64,000 bases of DNA from Gracilimonas sp040117685 (GCF_040117685.2 NZ_JBEDYP020000013.1:186001-250000); one strand, 5' to 3'. Shown: positions 34,035 through 43,193, counted from the first letter of the stretch. The notes: generated by a model not told the origin, from the letters alone. Program-made: numbers and translations.

Positions 34035-35336
34035 CTAATCATCCAGATTAGGAGCACCTAAGCGTCCTTCTGAGGAGGCCACAGCCACTGATACCGCCGC
34101 GTCTCCTGTAATGTTAACCGTAGTTCGGCACATATCTAAAATACGATCCACTCCAAGTATGAGCGCTATTCCGGCGGTTGGCACCTGTATAGCCTCCAGT
34201 ACAATTACCAGCATCACAATACCGGCCCCTGGAACACCGGCAGCTCCAATAGAAGCGGCCGTTGCCGTTAATACAATCATTAGTTGCTGAGCGATGGTTA
34301 AATCCATTCCTAAGGCCTGGGCAATAAATACCGCTGCCACAGCCTGATACAAGCTGGTTCCGTCCATATTCACGGTTGCTCCAATAGGCAGAACAAAACT
34401 TGCGACCTCGTCTTCAACCCCCAGATTTTTTTCAACACGCTCCATGGTAACAGGCAAAGTTGCTGAACTTGAACTGGTACTGAAACCAAGCAACATCGCC
34501 GGCTGAATAGCCCTGAAAAAGGTAGAAAGCTTCATATCGCTCATCGCTTTGAACAAGCTGGCATACACGATAAAAACGTGGACAATCAAAGCAATAATTA
34601 CCGTCAGACAATACCATCCAAGTGCATATAATAATTCCATAGCCTGAGACAAATCATCCCCGGCCAGGTCTATAATCAGTGAGGCCATCAAAGCAAAAAC
34701 CCCATAGGGTGCGGTGAGCATAATAAGCTCCACTATGCGTATAATGACATCATTAAAGGCATCGAACACGTCCACCAATGTCTGCGCTTTCTTCCCTCCA
34801 ATTTGAATGATCCCGATACCCAAAAGAATGGCTACAAATACAATCTGCAGCATACTTGAGTTGTTTGATGCAGCTGCAAAAAAGTTTTCCGGTACGATAT
34901 CCACAATAAAATCAAGCGGACCCCGATTCTGAACCAGCTCAGCTGTGGCGCTGCGATCATCCACCGATTCACTGTAGCTTTCCTGCAAAGTTGCTGTTGT
35001 TTCAGCCGGCAGGGTTTTTCCGGGTTGTATGACATTTACGGCAACCAAACCAATGGTAATGGCGAAAACCGTAGTTACGGCATAAATAGACACCGTTTTG
35101 AATCCCATTCGCGACAGCTTGGTCGTATCGTTTAAACTGGTAACCCCTACCACCAGCGAAACCAGCACCAACGGCATCGCGATAAGCTTCAGCATAGCTA
35201 TGAAAATAGTACCAAAGGGCTTGATGTAGTCAGAAGTAAATTCATTCAAACCGGTGACACTGGCTAACAGCCCCCAAAGAAGACCTAAAATCAAACCAAT
35301 TATAATTTGCCAGTGTAATTTTTTATACCATTTCAT
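34035..35336 (-). CDS. gltP: Sodium/proton:dicarboxylate (glutamate) symporter
   Basis: DAACS-family transporter for glutamate, aspartate or C4-dicarboxylates, 433 residues from MKWYKKLHWQIIIGLILGLL. This start is favoured because its ATG overlaps the stop of the upstream DUF92 gene (ATGA) and opens the first helix; the longer frame runs back into that gene. Family landmarks: serine-rich hairpin FSTSSSSATLPVTMERV and NMDGTSLYQAVAAVFIAQAL. A non-conserved insert in the first half (about 110-155) is an extracytoplasmic loop. Confidence 0.93.
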   Translation of the reverse strand: MKWYKKLHWQIIIGLILGLLWGLLASVTGLNEFTSDYIKPFGTIFIAMLKLIAMPLVLVSLVVGVTSLNDTTKLSRMGFKTVSIYAVTTVFAITIGLVAVNVIQPGKTLPAETTATLQESYSESVDDRSATAELVQNRGPLDFIVDIVPENFFAAASNNSSMLQIVFVAILLGIGIIQIGGKKAQTLVDVFDAFNDVIIRIVELIMLTAPYGVFALMASLIIDLAGDDLSQAMELLYALGWYCLTVIIALIVHVFIVYASLFKAMSDMKLSTFFRAIQPAMLLGFSTSSSSATLPVTMERVEKNLGVEDEVASFVLPIGATVNMDGTSLYQAVAAVFIAQALGMDLTIAQQLMIVLTATAASIGAAGVPGAGIVMLVIVLEAIQVPTAGIALILGVDRILDMCRTTVNITGDAAVSVAVASSEGRLGAPNLDD

Positions 35337-36160
35337 ACGCCAATGATTAAGATTAATATCAAACTGATTACTGAAGCCAGGCCTGCAGAAATCCAATTCA
35401 CAAAATTGTTGCTAACATACATATTCTCCAAACCAATTGATGAAAGTCCGGGAAGGCTGTATGCCGCATTCTGAAACCGGGCGCCAATGTAAGAATCGAT
35501 GAGGGAACCAAAAAATCCGGTGATCGCAATTATCAAAATGGTTGAAAGCATAGTGTCGATAGCAAAAAACCAGAACACTGCGGCTATAAAAGCTGCGCCG
35601 GTAAGGGCGGCAACGGTTCCATAAAAGCTAATGCCGCCGTCAGTTCCGGGCTGTACTTTTTCTCCGGTAGTAATAAGCCGGGTTTTACCCTTTAGCCTGT
35701 TTTCCCCGATTTCTGTAGCCCAGGTATCGGAAGCAGCGGTTGCAATGGAGGTTACGGCGCCGATCAGAAAAGCATCTATATCGGTCAAAAACCAAATTAA
35801 AATCCAGAGGACAAACCAAAACCCGTTCGACCATACCTGTTTACCATTACGCCGGAATTTCTTTTCCAGGAAACCTTCACGGGATATTAAATCTTTGGAA
35901 AGCACCGATCCTGAAATAAAAAAAGCCAGCACGACAGCAGCCCCGGCAATACCGCCCAAACCATAAGCGAATCCACCAAATATGGTTGCTGACGATGCGC
36001 CATCGATCGTTAACCAGTTCAGTATAAAAGCAGTGATAGATAACAGAGCAGCAAGAAAAAGTCCCAGAAGAATCTGGTTATGATGTTGAGCATTCCCTAA
36101 CAGGATGAATACAAAAACCAGTGCCAAAGAAAAGAAGATATTTACCCAGCGATCGAGCAC
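35333..36160 (-). CDS. DUF92 family membrane protein (TMEM19-like)
   Basis: 275 residues, about seven transmembrane helices. Family landmarks: NWLTIDGASSATIFGGFAYG, SREGFLEKKFRRNGKQVWSN and the conserved SDTWATEIGENRLKG...ITTGEKVQPGTDGGIS block. Some DUF92 relatives are phytyl-phosphate kinases or CTP-dependent prenol kinases, so a lipid kinase role is possible but not shown. In a minus-strand operon between DUF3098 (7-nt gap) and gltP (4-nt overlap). Confidence 0.9.
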   Translation of the reverse strand: MLDRWVNIFFSLALVFVFILLGNAQHHNQILLGLFLAALLSITAFILNWLTIDGASSATIFGGFAYGLGGIAGAAVVLAFFISGSVLSKDLISREGFLEKKFRRNGKQVWSNGFWFVLWILIWFLTDIDAFLIGAVTSIATAASDTWATEIGENRLKGKTRLITTGEKVQPGTDGGISFYGTVAALTGAAFIAAVFWFFAIDTMLSTILIIAITGFFGSLIDSYIGARFQNAAYSLPGLSSIGLENMYVSNNFVNWISAGLASVISLILILIIGV

Positions 36161-36167
36161 GGTTTAT

Positions 36168-36416
36168 TTAGCTGGATGCTGCTTCAGGTTCTTCATCCCG
36201 GTCGTGCTTCATAATAGCAAATACAACCAGGATATAGCCGGCCATAATTACAATTGGAGAGATAAACAGAGAGATAAAGCCGTCCACTTCATTTTCCAGA
36301 TACATGGCCGTAAAACCAGCTACAATCAGGAAAATTGCAATCCCGATAAGTTTGTAGTTATATGCGGAAAAAAACATCGGTTGATGATCCGCCTGTTTAC
36401 GTCCTCGTTTTGCCAT
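36168..36416 (-). CDS. DUF3098 small membrane protein
   Basis: 82 residues with two transmembrane helices (FSAYNYKLIGIAIFLIVAGF and FISPIVIMAGYILVVFAIM) joined by a short acidic loop, a basic N-terminus (MAKRGRKQ) and an acidic tail. Matches the DUF3098 pattern of Bacteroidota, whose genes often neighbour ftsX; here it leads the DUF92-gltP operon. Function unknown. Confidence 0.82.
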   Translation of the reverse strand: MAKRGRKQADHQPMFFSAYNYKLIGIAIFLIVAGFTAMYLENEVDGFISLFISPIVIMAGYILVVFAIMKHDRDEEPEAASS

Positions 36417-36506
36417 GTTCTTTTAGTTAACTTAGTTGAAATTTAAGATCGAAATGGTTGGCTAAGTTATTTAATTATCTGCTAAACCCAAAAGTACAAA
36501 TACGGC

Positions 36507-37103
36507 ATGATGCGAATTGTTCTGGCTTCTCAAAGCCCCCGAAGAAAGAAATTATTACAACAAATTGGCCTGGCTTTTGAAGTTTCCCCCAGCGAGGTGG
36601 AAGAAATCAGTTCACTTGCCGAGCCCGGGCCAATGGTGGAAGACCTCGCCAAGTTAAAAGCCACCGATGTTGCCACCAATTTCAGCGACAGCTTCATCAT
36701 TGGCTCGGATACCATTGTAGTCCATAACGAGGAAGTATTGGGTAAACCCGGGAATGAGGACGAGGCTTTTGCCTTTTTGAAGCGGCTTAGCGGCACTCAC
36801 CACTTTGTTTACACAGGTGTCGCATTTGTTAAAACTGATAAAAACGGCACCATTCAGGGCAAACACACCTTTTATGAACAAACAAAAGTTACCTTCAGCA
36901 CGTTAGGTGATCAAGATATTAAAGCGTATATAAAAAGCGGCAACCCCATGGACAAAGCCGGAGCTTATGGAATTCAGGATGACCTGGGCGCTTTGTTTGT
37001 AGAAAAAATTGAAGGTGACTATTATAATGTGGTCGGGTTTCCTTTGAACCGTTTTTACAGGGAGATGAGATCTTTCTTTCCGGAATTTGATATAATGAGT
37101 TAA
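36507..37103 (+). CDS. maf: Maf-like nucleoside triphosphate pyrophosphatase
   Basis: House-cleaning nucleotide pyrophosphatase that removes dTTP/UTP or modified pyrimidines. 198 residues, starting MMRIVLASQSPRRKKLLQQI (the nucleotide-binding S-x-S-P-R-R motif), with SDTIVVHNEEVLGKPGNEDE and GAYGIQDDLGALFVEKIEGD, YYNVVGFPL. Length is normal. It starts a plus-strand group with the TPR and GATase-like genes, 7 nt apart from the TPR start. Confidence 0.94.
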   Translation: MMRIVLASQSPRRKKLLQQIGLAFEVSPSEVEEISSLAEPGPMVEDLAKLKATDVATNFSDSFIIGSDTIVVHNEEVLGKPGNEDEAFAFLKRLSGTHHFVYTGVAFVKTDKNGTIQGKHTFYEQTKVTFSTLGDQDIKAYIKSGNPMDKAGAYGIQDDLGALFVEKIEGDYYNVVGFPLNRFYREMRSFFPEFDIMS

Positions 37104-37110
37104 TGAATTA

Positions 37111-39015
37111 ATGAATACTTTTTTAAAAACCGTTTTCTCTTTTTTGATCATCGGGTTACTGAGCTGCCCGGCCATAGCACAAAACAACAGCGACTTTCAG
37201 CTTGCCACCCGACTTATGCAGCAGCAACAATATGCTGATGCACTTCCCCTGTTACAAAACTTGCACGAAGACAATCCCGAAACCTACGTTTATGCCGACC
37301 GGCTAATCGACTGTCTGATCCAGTTAAAACAGTACGATCAGGGACTCGAAATAGCACATAATTACCAAAATCAGCCTAAAGTTGAGAGTCAGGTACAGAT
37401 TCGTATCGGTGAAATCTACCATTTCAAGGAGCAGACTGAAACAGCGTTAGATATTTGGTATGCCAATTTGGAATCTAATCCACGGCAGTTACAGCTCTAT
37501 ATAACCACGGCCCGAACGATGGTGAGCCGGCGTGAATATCTTGAGGCCGTTGAAGTGTATAAAAAGGCACGGAATGAATTTCAAAACCAGCGTTTATTTT
37601 TCGGGGATATCGCGAATGCGTATATGAGAGCCGGGGAATATGAGTTGGCAATAGAAGAGTGGCTGAATTTATTGGAAGCCTCGCCGAACCAGATTTCATA
37701 TATACAGCGCAGCTTGCTTAGATACAACGACCCGATTCTGTACGACATCACCATTATTGAACTTGATGAGCGATTGAGTAATCTGTCTATTTCTTCCCCC
37801 AATTATCAAACATTTTATCAGCTGCAAATCTGGCTGCTTCAGGAAAATAAATTGTACCGGCGGGCTCTTGCCACAGCCAAAGAGTATGAAAGCCGATCTG
37901 AATCGTATAACTACTCGCTGTTTAACCTTGGGCGGCAACTAACAGAGAATAATGAGTTTGAACTGGCCAAAGAAGCCTTCACTTACTATACAGACAATGC
38001 CTACGGTGAGATTAAATGGCGGGGCCTGGAAGAACTGGGCGATACATATTCAAAGTGGGCCAAGTATATCGATGATTACAATCTTGACTTCACCAACAAA
38101 AGAGACAGTCTGTATAAACTGGCTACGGTGATGCTGGACTCCATTGAAACGCAGACCAATAATTACAGCGGTATGGGAAATGTACAGCTTAAAAGGGCCG
38201 AATTGGCTCTCGATCATGTGTTCGATCTCGGCAAAGCCACGACGGCTCTCAGGAAGCTTAGAAACCTCCCTGCCATGCGAGACTCTCCTGAAATCCCGTA
38301 CCTGGAAGGAAGAATTCATCTTGCCCAAAAAGAATTTACCGAGGCACGCATCAATTTTACCCGCTCTAACAAACAAGCTGAAATAGGAGAACTCGCCGAA
38401 AAAACCCGCTATTTCCTTGCCCTAACCGACTTCTACGCCGGTGATTATGAGTTTGCCGGCATTCAGCTAAAATCACTGGGCAGGCAGAACACCTCTTATT
38501 ATGCCAACGATGCTCTGGAACTCCGCCTTTGGCTACAGCAGGGAACGGCCGCAGACACTTCCGGGGAGATGCTTTCCAGATTTGCTGATGCTGTTTTTAT
38601 GGAGAACAACGGGAAGTCCTCTGAAAGCGCTGAAGAATTTTTAGCGATGATCAACGATGAGAGTTTTACCGCTTTAAAGGATGATGCCCTCCTATTCTTC
38701 GTAGAATCACCTCACATTCAGAAGGCGGTTAAATATAATGAACTGAGTCTGTTTCTGACCTCTAACCCGGCAACTCCCATCAAAGAGAAGTTACTTTGGG
38801 AACAGGCGAAACTGGCAGAGCAAACAAATATACAGTCGGTGCGGAATGTGTGTGAATCTGCCGGGGATTGCTTTTGGAACTCTGATTCAACAACTTCAAC
38901 AGCTCAAATTTCACCTAAAGATATTTACGAGAAGCTGATTCTGGAATATCCACAAGGATTTTATGCTCCTTATGCCAGAGAACGACTTACAGATTTAACC
39001 AATCAAAATTCCTGA
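37111..39015 (+). CDS. Secreted tetratricopeptide-repeat protein
   Basis: 634 residues, signal peptide (LKTVFSFLIIGLLSCPAIAQ), then TPR-like helical pairs throughout, e.g. ATRLMQQQQYADALPLLQNL, AGEYELAIEEWLNLLEASPN and IHLAQKEFTEARINFTRSNK. Probably periplasmic and used for protein contacts. It is followed after 1 nt by the secreted GATase-like protein, an arrangement that suggests a functional pair. No catalytic motif. Confidence 0.85.
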   Translation: MNTFLKTVFSFLIIGLLSCPAIAQNNSDFQLATRLMQQQQYADALPLLQNLHEDNPETYVYADRLIDCLIQLKQYDQGLEIAHNYQNQPKVESQVQIRIGEIYHFKEQTETALDIWYANLESNPRQLQLYITTARTMVSRREYLEAVEVYKKARNEFQNQRLFFGDIANAYMRAGEYELAIEEWLNLLEASPNQISYIQRSLLRYNDPILYDITIIELDERLSNLSISSPNYQTFYQLQIWLLQENKLYRRALATAKEYESRSESYNYSLFNLGRQLTENNEFELAKEAFTYYTDNAYGEIKWRGLEELGDTYSKWAKYIDDYNLDFTNKRDSLYKLATVMLDSIETQTNNYSGMGNVQLKRAELALDHVFDLGKATTALRKLRNLPAMRDSPEIPYLEGRIHLAQKEFTEARINFTRSNKQAEIGELAEKTRYFLALTDFYAGDYEFAGIQLKSLGRQNTSYYANDALELRLWLQQGTAADTSGEMLSRFADAVFMENNGKSSESAEEFLAMINDESFTALKDDALLFFVESPHIQKAVKYNELSLFLTSNPATPIKEKLLWEQAKLAEQTNIQSVRNVCESAGDCFWNSDSTTSTAQISPKDIYEKLILEYPQGFYAPYARERLTDLTNQNS

Positions 39016-39016
39016 T

Positions 39017-40285
39017 ATGATCAAGAGGCTGTTTACGGTATTATTATTTGCACTAAGTCCGATTCTTATGGTTTCGGCCCAGCAGCATGTATTGATTTCG
39101 ATGGATGCTTCACAAACCAATCACCTGAAAGCATACGGTGTCGTCTTCAATCATATCACCGATGGATATACTGCCCAATGGCTACTGAATTATAGGGGAG
39201 GAAGCTTCCTGGCAAAGGTTGAAAATGACATTATTCGGAAAAGCAGGCTGCGCAACGTTTCTCTTGAGACCATTAGCGCATCGGAAGCCCGGCAAATTAT
39301 TGCCAATGTGGAAAGCAACAGCAGCAATACCGCCGTGGTAAACCTTGAGAAAGCGCCCAAGATTGCGGTTTACACTCCCGATCAGGCTTTACCCTGGGAC
39401 GATGCCGTAACGCTTGCCCTTACCTACGCCGAAGTGGAATACGAGAAAGTGTGGGATGTGGAAGTACTGGAAGGTAAGCTGAATGAATACGACTGGCTTC
39501 ACCTTCACCATGAAGATTTTACCGGTCAGTATGGGAAATTTTGGGCCAGTTACAGAAGTATGCCCTGGTACATCGCTCAGGTGAAACAAATGGAAGCTAT
39601 GGCCAGTGAATTGGGTTATGCTTCGGTGAGTGAGCAAAAGAAAGAAGTGGCCCGCACCATTAAGCGTTACGTAGGAAACGGCGGATTTCTGTTTGCGATG
39701 TGTTCCGGAACCGACACCTTCGACATTGCTTTGGCCGCTGAAGGCGTGGATATTGCCCCGGAACAATTTGATGGCGATCCTGCAGATCCAAACGCACAGG
39801 AAAAACTGGATTTCAGCAAAACACTCGCTTTTGAGGACTTTGACATTGTACTGAATCCCGGCGAATACGAGCATGCTGATATTGATGTACCGGTAAGTAT
39901 CAACCGCGTTGACCAGTCGCTGGACTTTTTTACCCTGTTTGAGTTTTCCGCCAAATGGGATCCGGTTCCCACCATGCTGACGCAAAATCACGTGAGTAGT
40001 GTACGGGGTTTCTACGGCCAAACTACTGCATTCCAGAAAGACAAAGTAAAATCATCGTCTGTGATATTGGGAGAATCACCCGGACGGGAACAGGTTAAAT
40101 ATATTCATGGAAATTACGGGCGCGGTACCTTCACCTTTTACGCCGGTCACGATCCTGAAGATTACACTCACCGGGTAAACGATCCCCCCACCGATTTGGC
40201 CTTGCATCCCAACAGTCCCGGCTACCGGCTGATACTCAACAACATCCTCTTCCCTGCCGCCAAAAAGAAGAAGAAAAAAACATAA
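39017..40285 (+). CDS. Secreted GATase1-like protein (often mislabelled asparagine synthetase B)
   Basis: 422 residues with a signal peptide (FTVLLFALSPILMVSAQQHV). The sequence matches a Bacteroidota family that databases tend to call asparagine synthetase B (SMDASQTNHLKAYGVVFNHI, AQWLLNYRGGSFLAKVENDI), but no ATP-pyrophosphatase domain is present. The middle resembles a class I glutamine-amidotransferase / ThuA-like fold, with a possible nucleophile in GGFLFAMCSGTDTFDIALAA and HGNYGRGTFTFYAGHDPEDY near the end. The C-terminus is a lysine run. Export makes a biosynthetic role unlikely. Coupled to the TPR gene. Confidence 0.8.
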   Translation: MIKRLFTVLLFALSPILMVSAQQHVLISMDASQTNHLKAYGVVFNHITDGYTAQWLLNYRGGSFLAKVENDIIRKSRLRNVSLETISASEARQIIANVESNSSNTAVVNLEKAPKIAVYTPDQALPWDDAVTLALTYAEVEYEKVWDVEVLEGKLNEYDWLHLHHEDFTGQYGKFWASYRSMPWYIAQVKQMEAMASELGYASVSEQKKEVARTIKRYVGNGGFLFAMCSGTDTFDIALAAEGVDIAPEQFDGDPADPNAQEKLDFSKTLAFEDFDIVLNPGEYEHADIDVPVSINRVDQSLDFFTLFEFSAKWDPVPTMLTQNHVSSVRGFYGQTTAFQKDKVKSSSVILGESPGREQVKYIHGNYGRGTFTFYAGHDPEDYTHRVNDPPTDLALHPNSPGYRLILNNILFPAAKKKKKKT

Positions 40286-40286
40286 T

Positions 40287-40363
40287 CGATGTTAAATGCT
40301 CAATGTTAAGTGTTAAATTTGAACGCATTCAACATTCATAAATTTAACACTTAACATTTTTCT
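40287..40363. repeat. Heptanucleotide repeat with internal 19-bp perfect inverted repeat
   Basis: Eleven 7-nt units fill the gap between the previous stop codon and the mazG ATG: CGATGTT, AAATGCT, CAATGTT, AAGTGTT, AAATTTG, AACGCAT and so on. Positions 40302-40320 and 40340-40358 are perfect 19-nt inverted repeats, so the array can fold into a long hairpin directly in front of mazG. Confidence 0.85.
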
Positions 40364-41129
40364 ATGAAGCCAAGCCGGAAGTTTGAGGATCTTGTTGAAC
40401 TGGTAGCTATACTCCGGAAGGAATGTCCCTGGGATCGTAAGCAGACACACGAATCTATCAAGGATAACCTGATCGAAGAGGCCTACGAAGCTATTGAAGC
40501 ACTCGATCATCAGGATTTCGATGAGTTTAAAAAGGAACTTGGCGACCTGCTGCTGCATGTTGTATTTCATTCCCGCATGGCCACTGAAACCGACACCTTT
40601 GATATGGGTGATGTGATTTACACGCTGATGGAAAAGCTCATCCGCCGACACCCCCATGTTTTTGGTGATACAGAAGTGGACGGAGAAGAACAGGTTTCCT
40701 GAAAATTGGGAAAACATCAAACTCAAAGAAGGAAAAAAATCCACTTTGGATGGACTCCCTGCCCACCTTCCCGCTTTAATTCGCGCACAACGTATGCAGG
40801 AAAAAGCAGCCAATGTGGGCTTTGACTGGCCGGAATGGAAACTTGCCTGGGAAAAACTGGATGAGGAACTGCAGGAATTCCGGCAAGCTTTAGAAGGTAA
40901 CAAGCCTGAAGAACTCGCTGATGAGTTTGGGGATGTGCTATTTTCCCTCGTAAACGTGAGTCGGTATTTTGAGCTTAATGCAGAAGATAGCCTCCGAAAA
41001 ACCAACGCCAAATTTGAACATCGTTTTCGCTACATCGAGATGAAGCTAAAGGAGAAGGAAAAAGCCCTTAAAGATGCTACTCTTGAAGAGATGGATGTAT
41101 TTTGGAATGAAGCCAAGAAACAGGCCTAA
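40364..41129 (+). pseudogene. mazG: Nucleoside triphosphate pyrophosphohydrolase MazG, broken by +1 frameshift
   Basis: Two open frames together give one full-length MazG (about 255 residues). The first half (40364-40702) has CPWDRKQTHESIKDNLIEEA and the EExxE-type metal site ELGDLLLHVVFHSRMA, ends GDTEVDGEEQV-S-stop. The second half continues one base later as ENWENIKLKEGKKSTLDGLP and has a second MazG domain (EELADEFGDVLFSLVNVSRY). Skipping one T at the TCC-TGA junction (40697-40702), or removing one T from the preceding TTT, restores a continuous protein with no residue lost. Either a recent frameshift, a sequencing error or a programmed shift. Overlaps the DUF2306 gene's stop by 4 nt, convergently. 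Confidence 0.85.
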
Positions 41130-41638
41130 TCGGTCGGTGCATATTCTTTTCCGCCAAATTTATCTATAAAGTAATTCTTCTTCTTTTTAATCAGATATGC
41201 GCCAATGGCAAAGGTAACACCGGTTGCGATAGCCACCAACATCCAAAATCCGTCCCAGCCCTGAAAACTAAAAAAGCGAGTGAACGTCTCTGACCAAAAG
41301 GCGGCATACAAACCCACCACCGACCAGTTCATAAACTCATAATGATACTCCAGCCAGGTATGCTTTGGTTTCTTGAGGTAAGCAGGAATAAAACCGGCTA
41401 TGGTTGTTGCAAGGCTGATCAAAGCAAATACATGGAAAGGCCCGAAGAAACCAAAAAGCTTGTAGATCATCAGGGCGGTTCCATTCAGCCCAATCATAGC
41501 AAAGAAATAGAAGTAGCCCAGCTTCTTATGAACCGATCCTCCCTTTTTAATAAATACGATGAGCGCCCCTGAAGTCATTGAAAGTATGGCAAAGATGAAA
41601 TGGGCAAGTCCAAGCGGATCGAATTGATAAGATTCCAT
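41126..41638 (-). CDS. DUF2306 family membrane protein
   Basis: 170 residues with four to five transmembrane helices. Family features: LAHFIFAILSMTSGALIVFI, the KKGGSVHKKLGYFYFFAMIG segment and a conserved EYHYEFMNWSVVGLYAAFWS. Members are haem- or quinone-like predicted membrane proteins without assigned function. Tail-to-tail with mazG, overlapping by 4 nt. Confidence 0.85.
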   Translation of the reverse strand: MESYQFDPLGLAHFIFAILSMTSGALIVFIKKGGSVHKKLGYFYFFAMIGLNGTALMIYKLFGFFGPFHVFALISLATTIAGFIPAYLKKPKHTWLEYHYEFMNWSVVGLYAAFWSETFTRFFSFQGWDGFWMLVAIATGVTFAIGAYLIKKKKNYFIDKFGGKEYAPTD

Positions 41639-41938
41639 AGTGACAGCTGAATTGGTTCATGAAAAAAGTACGCTGTACTACCTTCAATGTTACAGTTCAC
41701 ACAGATTGAGCAATGTGTAACCGCCTTCACACTTTCTTCAAGATCAATTGTTTTATTCGCATAGTTTTAAACATTTTGACTTAAAATTGTGCGGTCATTT
41801 TACTATATTCGATGCTCTTCTCAAACGAGAATCGGATTTTATTACCAACGACAAACGCTTGTAAATTTAAAAATGTTAGCAGCGTGAAGTTGGCTCTTGC
41901 CGAGCAGATTATTCTTTTAACATAAATTGGAGTACTAA
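41639..41938. other. Divergent intergenic region before citrate synthase
   Basis: 300 nt. A short palindrome AGTAC-gct-GTACT lies at 41667-41679 and a GTTACA...TGTAAC pair at about 41689-41731. TTGACT-N17-TTTACT (41778-41806) is a sigma70-like pair but not convincing. No gene. Confidence 0.4.
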
Positions 41939-43108
41939 ATGTCAGAAGGCATTCACACAGGCTTTGACGAGCAACAATATCCTTATATCAATAAAGGACT
42001 TGAAGGCATTGTAGCCTTTTCAACGTCTAAGAGTTTTATTGACGGCCAAAAAGGCGAACTTATTTATTCCGGGTATCTTATTGACACCCTGGCCGAGAAC
42101 GCAACCTTTGAAGAAGTTTGCTTTTTACTTTGGAATGATCGCCTGCCAAACGCGCAAGAACTGGAAAGCTTAAAGAAGCTTTTGATTGAGCATCGTTCTC
42201 TTCCTGAGCCGGTACTCGATTATATTAAAACGACCGACAAATCTGCTGAGCCTATGGCCGTTTTAAGAACAGCGGTTTCCATGCTTGCGGATTTTGATGA
42301 TACGCACGGCAAATTTGACGACACGTTGTTTGAAGGTCAGGCTATCGACATCACCGCAAAAATCCCAACCATCATTGCCGCTTTCGATCGTGCCCGTAAA
42401 GGCAAAGATATTGTAGAGCCGCTTGATGAAGGCAGCACCGCATTCAACTTCCTGTATATGCTGAATGGCGAAAAGCCCGGTGAGCAAGCTGAAAAAACCA
42501 TGGATCTCTGCCTGATTCTTCATGCCGAGCACGGGATGAATGCATCAACCTTTACTTGTCGCACCATCTGTGCTACTCAGTCTGATATGTATTCTGCTGT
42601 CACCGGTGCCATTGGTGCATTGAAAGGGCCTCTTCATGGCGGAGCAAACACCGCTGTAATGAATACCCTGCTTGAGCTGGATAAAGATCCGGACACGGCA
42701 GATGCTGTAGAATTCACCAAGAAGAAATTAGCAAGTAAAGAAAAGATTTCCGGTTTTGGGCACCGCGTGTATAAGACCTTTGATCCACGTGCCCGATTGC
42801 TGCAAACCATGTCTAAAGATCTTTCTGAAGAAACCGGACATGAGCAATTGTATGAGTGGTCGATGGATATGCTGAATACCATGAAAAGTGAGAAAGACAT
42901 TGACCCGAATGTAGATTTCTTCTCAGCTACCGTTTACTATTCTATTGGGATTGAGCCTGATTTATACACCTGTATTTTCACCATGAGCCGTGTTTCCGGC
43001 TGGACCGGGCACTTTATGGAGCAGGCTGCCAACAACCGCCTGATTCGACCTCGTGCCCTTTATGTTGGTGAGAAAGGCCTGGGCTGGACTCCGGTTGAAG
43101 AACGGTAA
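41939..43108 (+). CDS. gltA: Citrate synthase
   Basis: Condenses acetyl-CoA and oxaloacetate, first step of the TCA cycle. 389 residues; the type II-like short form. Catalytic residues are in LILHAEHGMNASTFTCRTIC (His), KISGFGHRVYKTFDPRARLL (His) and PNVDFFSATVYYSIGIEPDL (Asp). Also GPLHGGANTAVMNTL. No signal peptide. Monocistronic, with a period-9 repeat and terminator downstream. Confidence 0.96.
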   Translation: MSEGIHTGFDEQQYPYINKGLEGIVAFSTSKSFIDGQKGELIYSGYLIDTLAENATFEEVCFLLWNDRLPNAQELESLKKLLIEHRSLPEPVLDYIKTTDKSAEPMAVLRTAVSMLADFDDTHGKFDDTLFEGQAIDITAKIPTIIAAFDRARKGKDIVEPLDEGSTAFNFLYMLNGEKPGEQAEKTMDLCLILHAEHGMNASTFTCRTICATQSDMYSAVTGAIGALKGPLHGGANTAVMNTLLELDKDPDTADAVEFTKKKLASKEKISGFGHRVYKTFDPRARLLQTMSKDLSEETGHEQLYEWSMDMLNTMKSEKDIDPNVDFFSATVYYSIGIEPDLYTCIFTMSRVSGWTGHFMEQAANNRLIRPRALYVGEKGLGWTPVEER

Positions 43109-43116
43109 GTGACCGG

Positions 43117-43160
43117 AGATTTGTGAGATTTTAGGATTTCACAGATTTATTGAATTTAAT
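43117..43160. repeat. Degenerate nonamer (period about 9) repeat
   Basis: GAGATTTGT, GAGATTTTA, GGATTTC, ACAGATTTA, TTGAATTTA: ATTT recurs at spacings of 9, 8, 9, 9 starting just after the gltA stop codon. Similar in type to the GGATT nonamer arms elsewhere, but single. Confidence 0.45.
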
Positions 43161-43193
43161 AGGCTCTGATGTATCACGTCAGGGCCTTTTTTA
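43161..43193 (+). terminator. Rho-independent terminator after gltA
   Basis: Stem AGGCTCTGA / TCAGGGCCT (one G-T pair) with a TTTTTT tail. Confidence 0.8.

Noticed and set aside
39017..40285. True asparagine synthetase B
   Set aside because: No ATP-pyrophosphatase (SGGxDS) motif, no N-terminal catalytic Cys-2 and an export signal instead.
41778..41806. sigma70-type promoter of gltA (TTGACT-N17-TTTACT)
   Set aside because: Bacteroidota primary promoters normally follow TTTG/TAnnTTTG, and AT-rich DNA gives such matches by chance.
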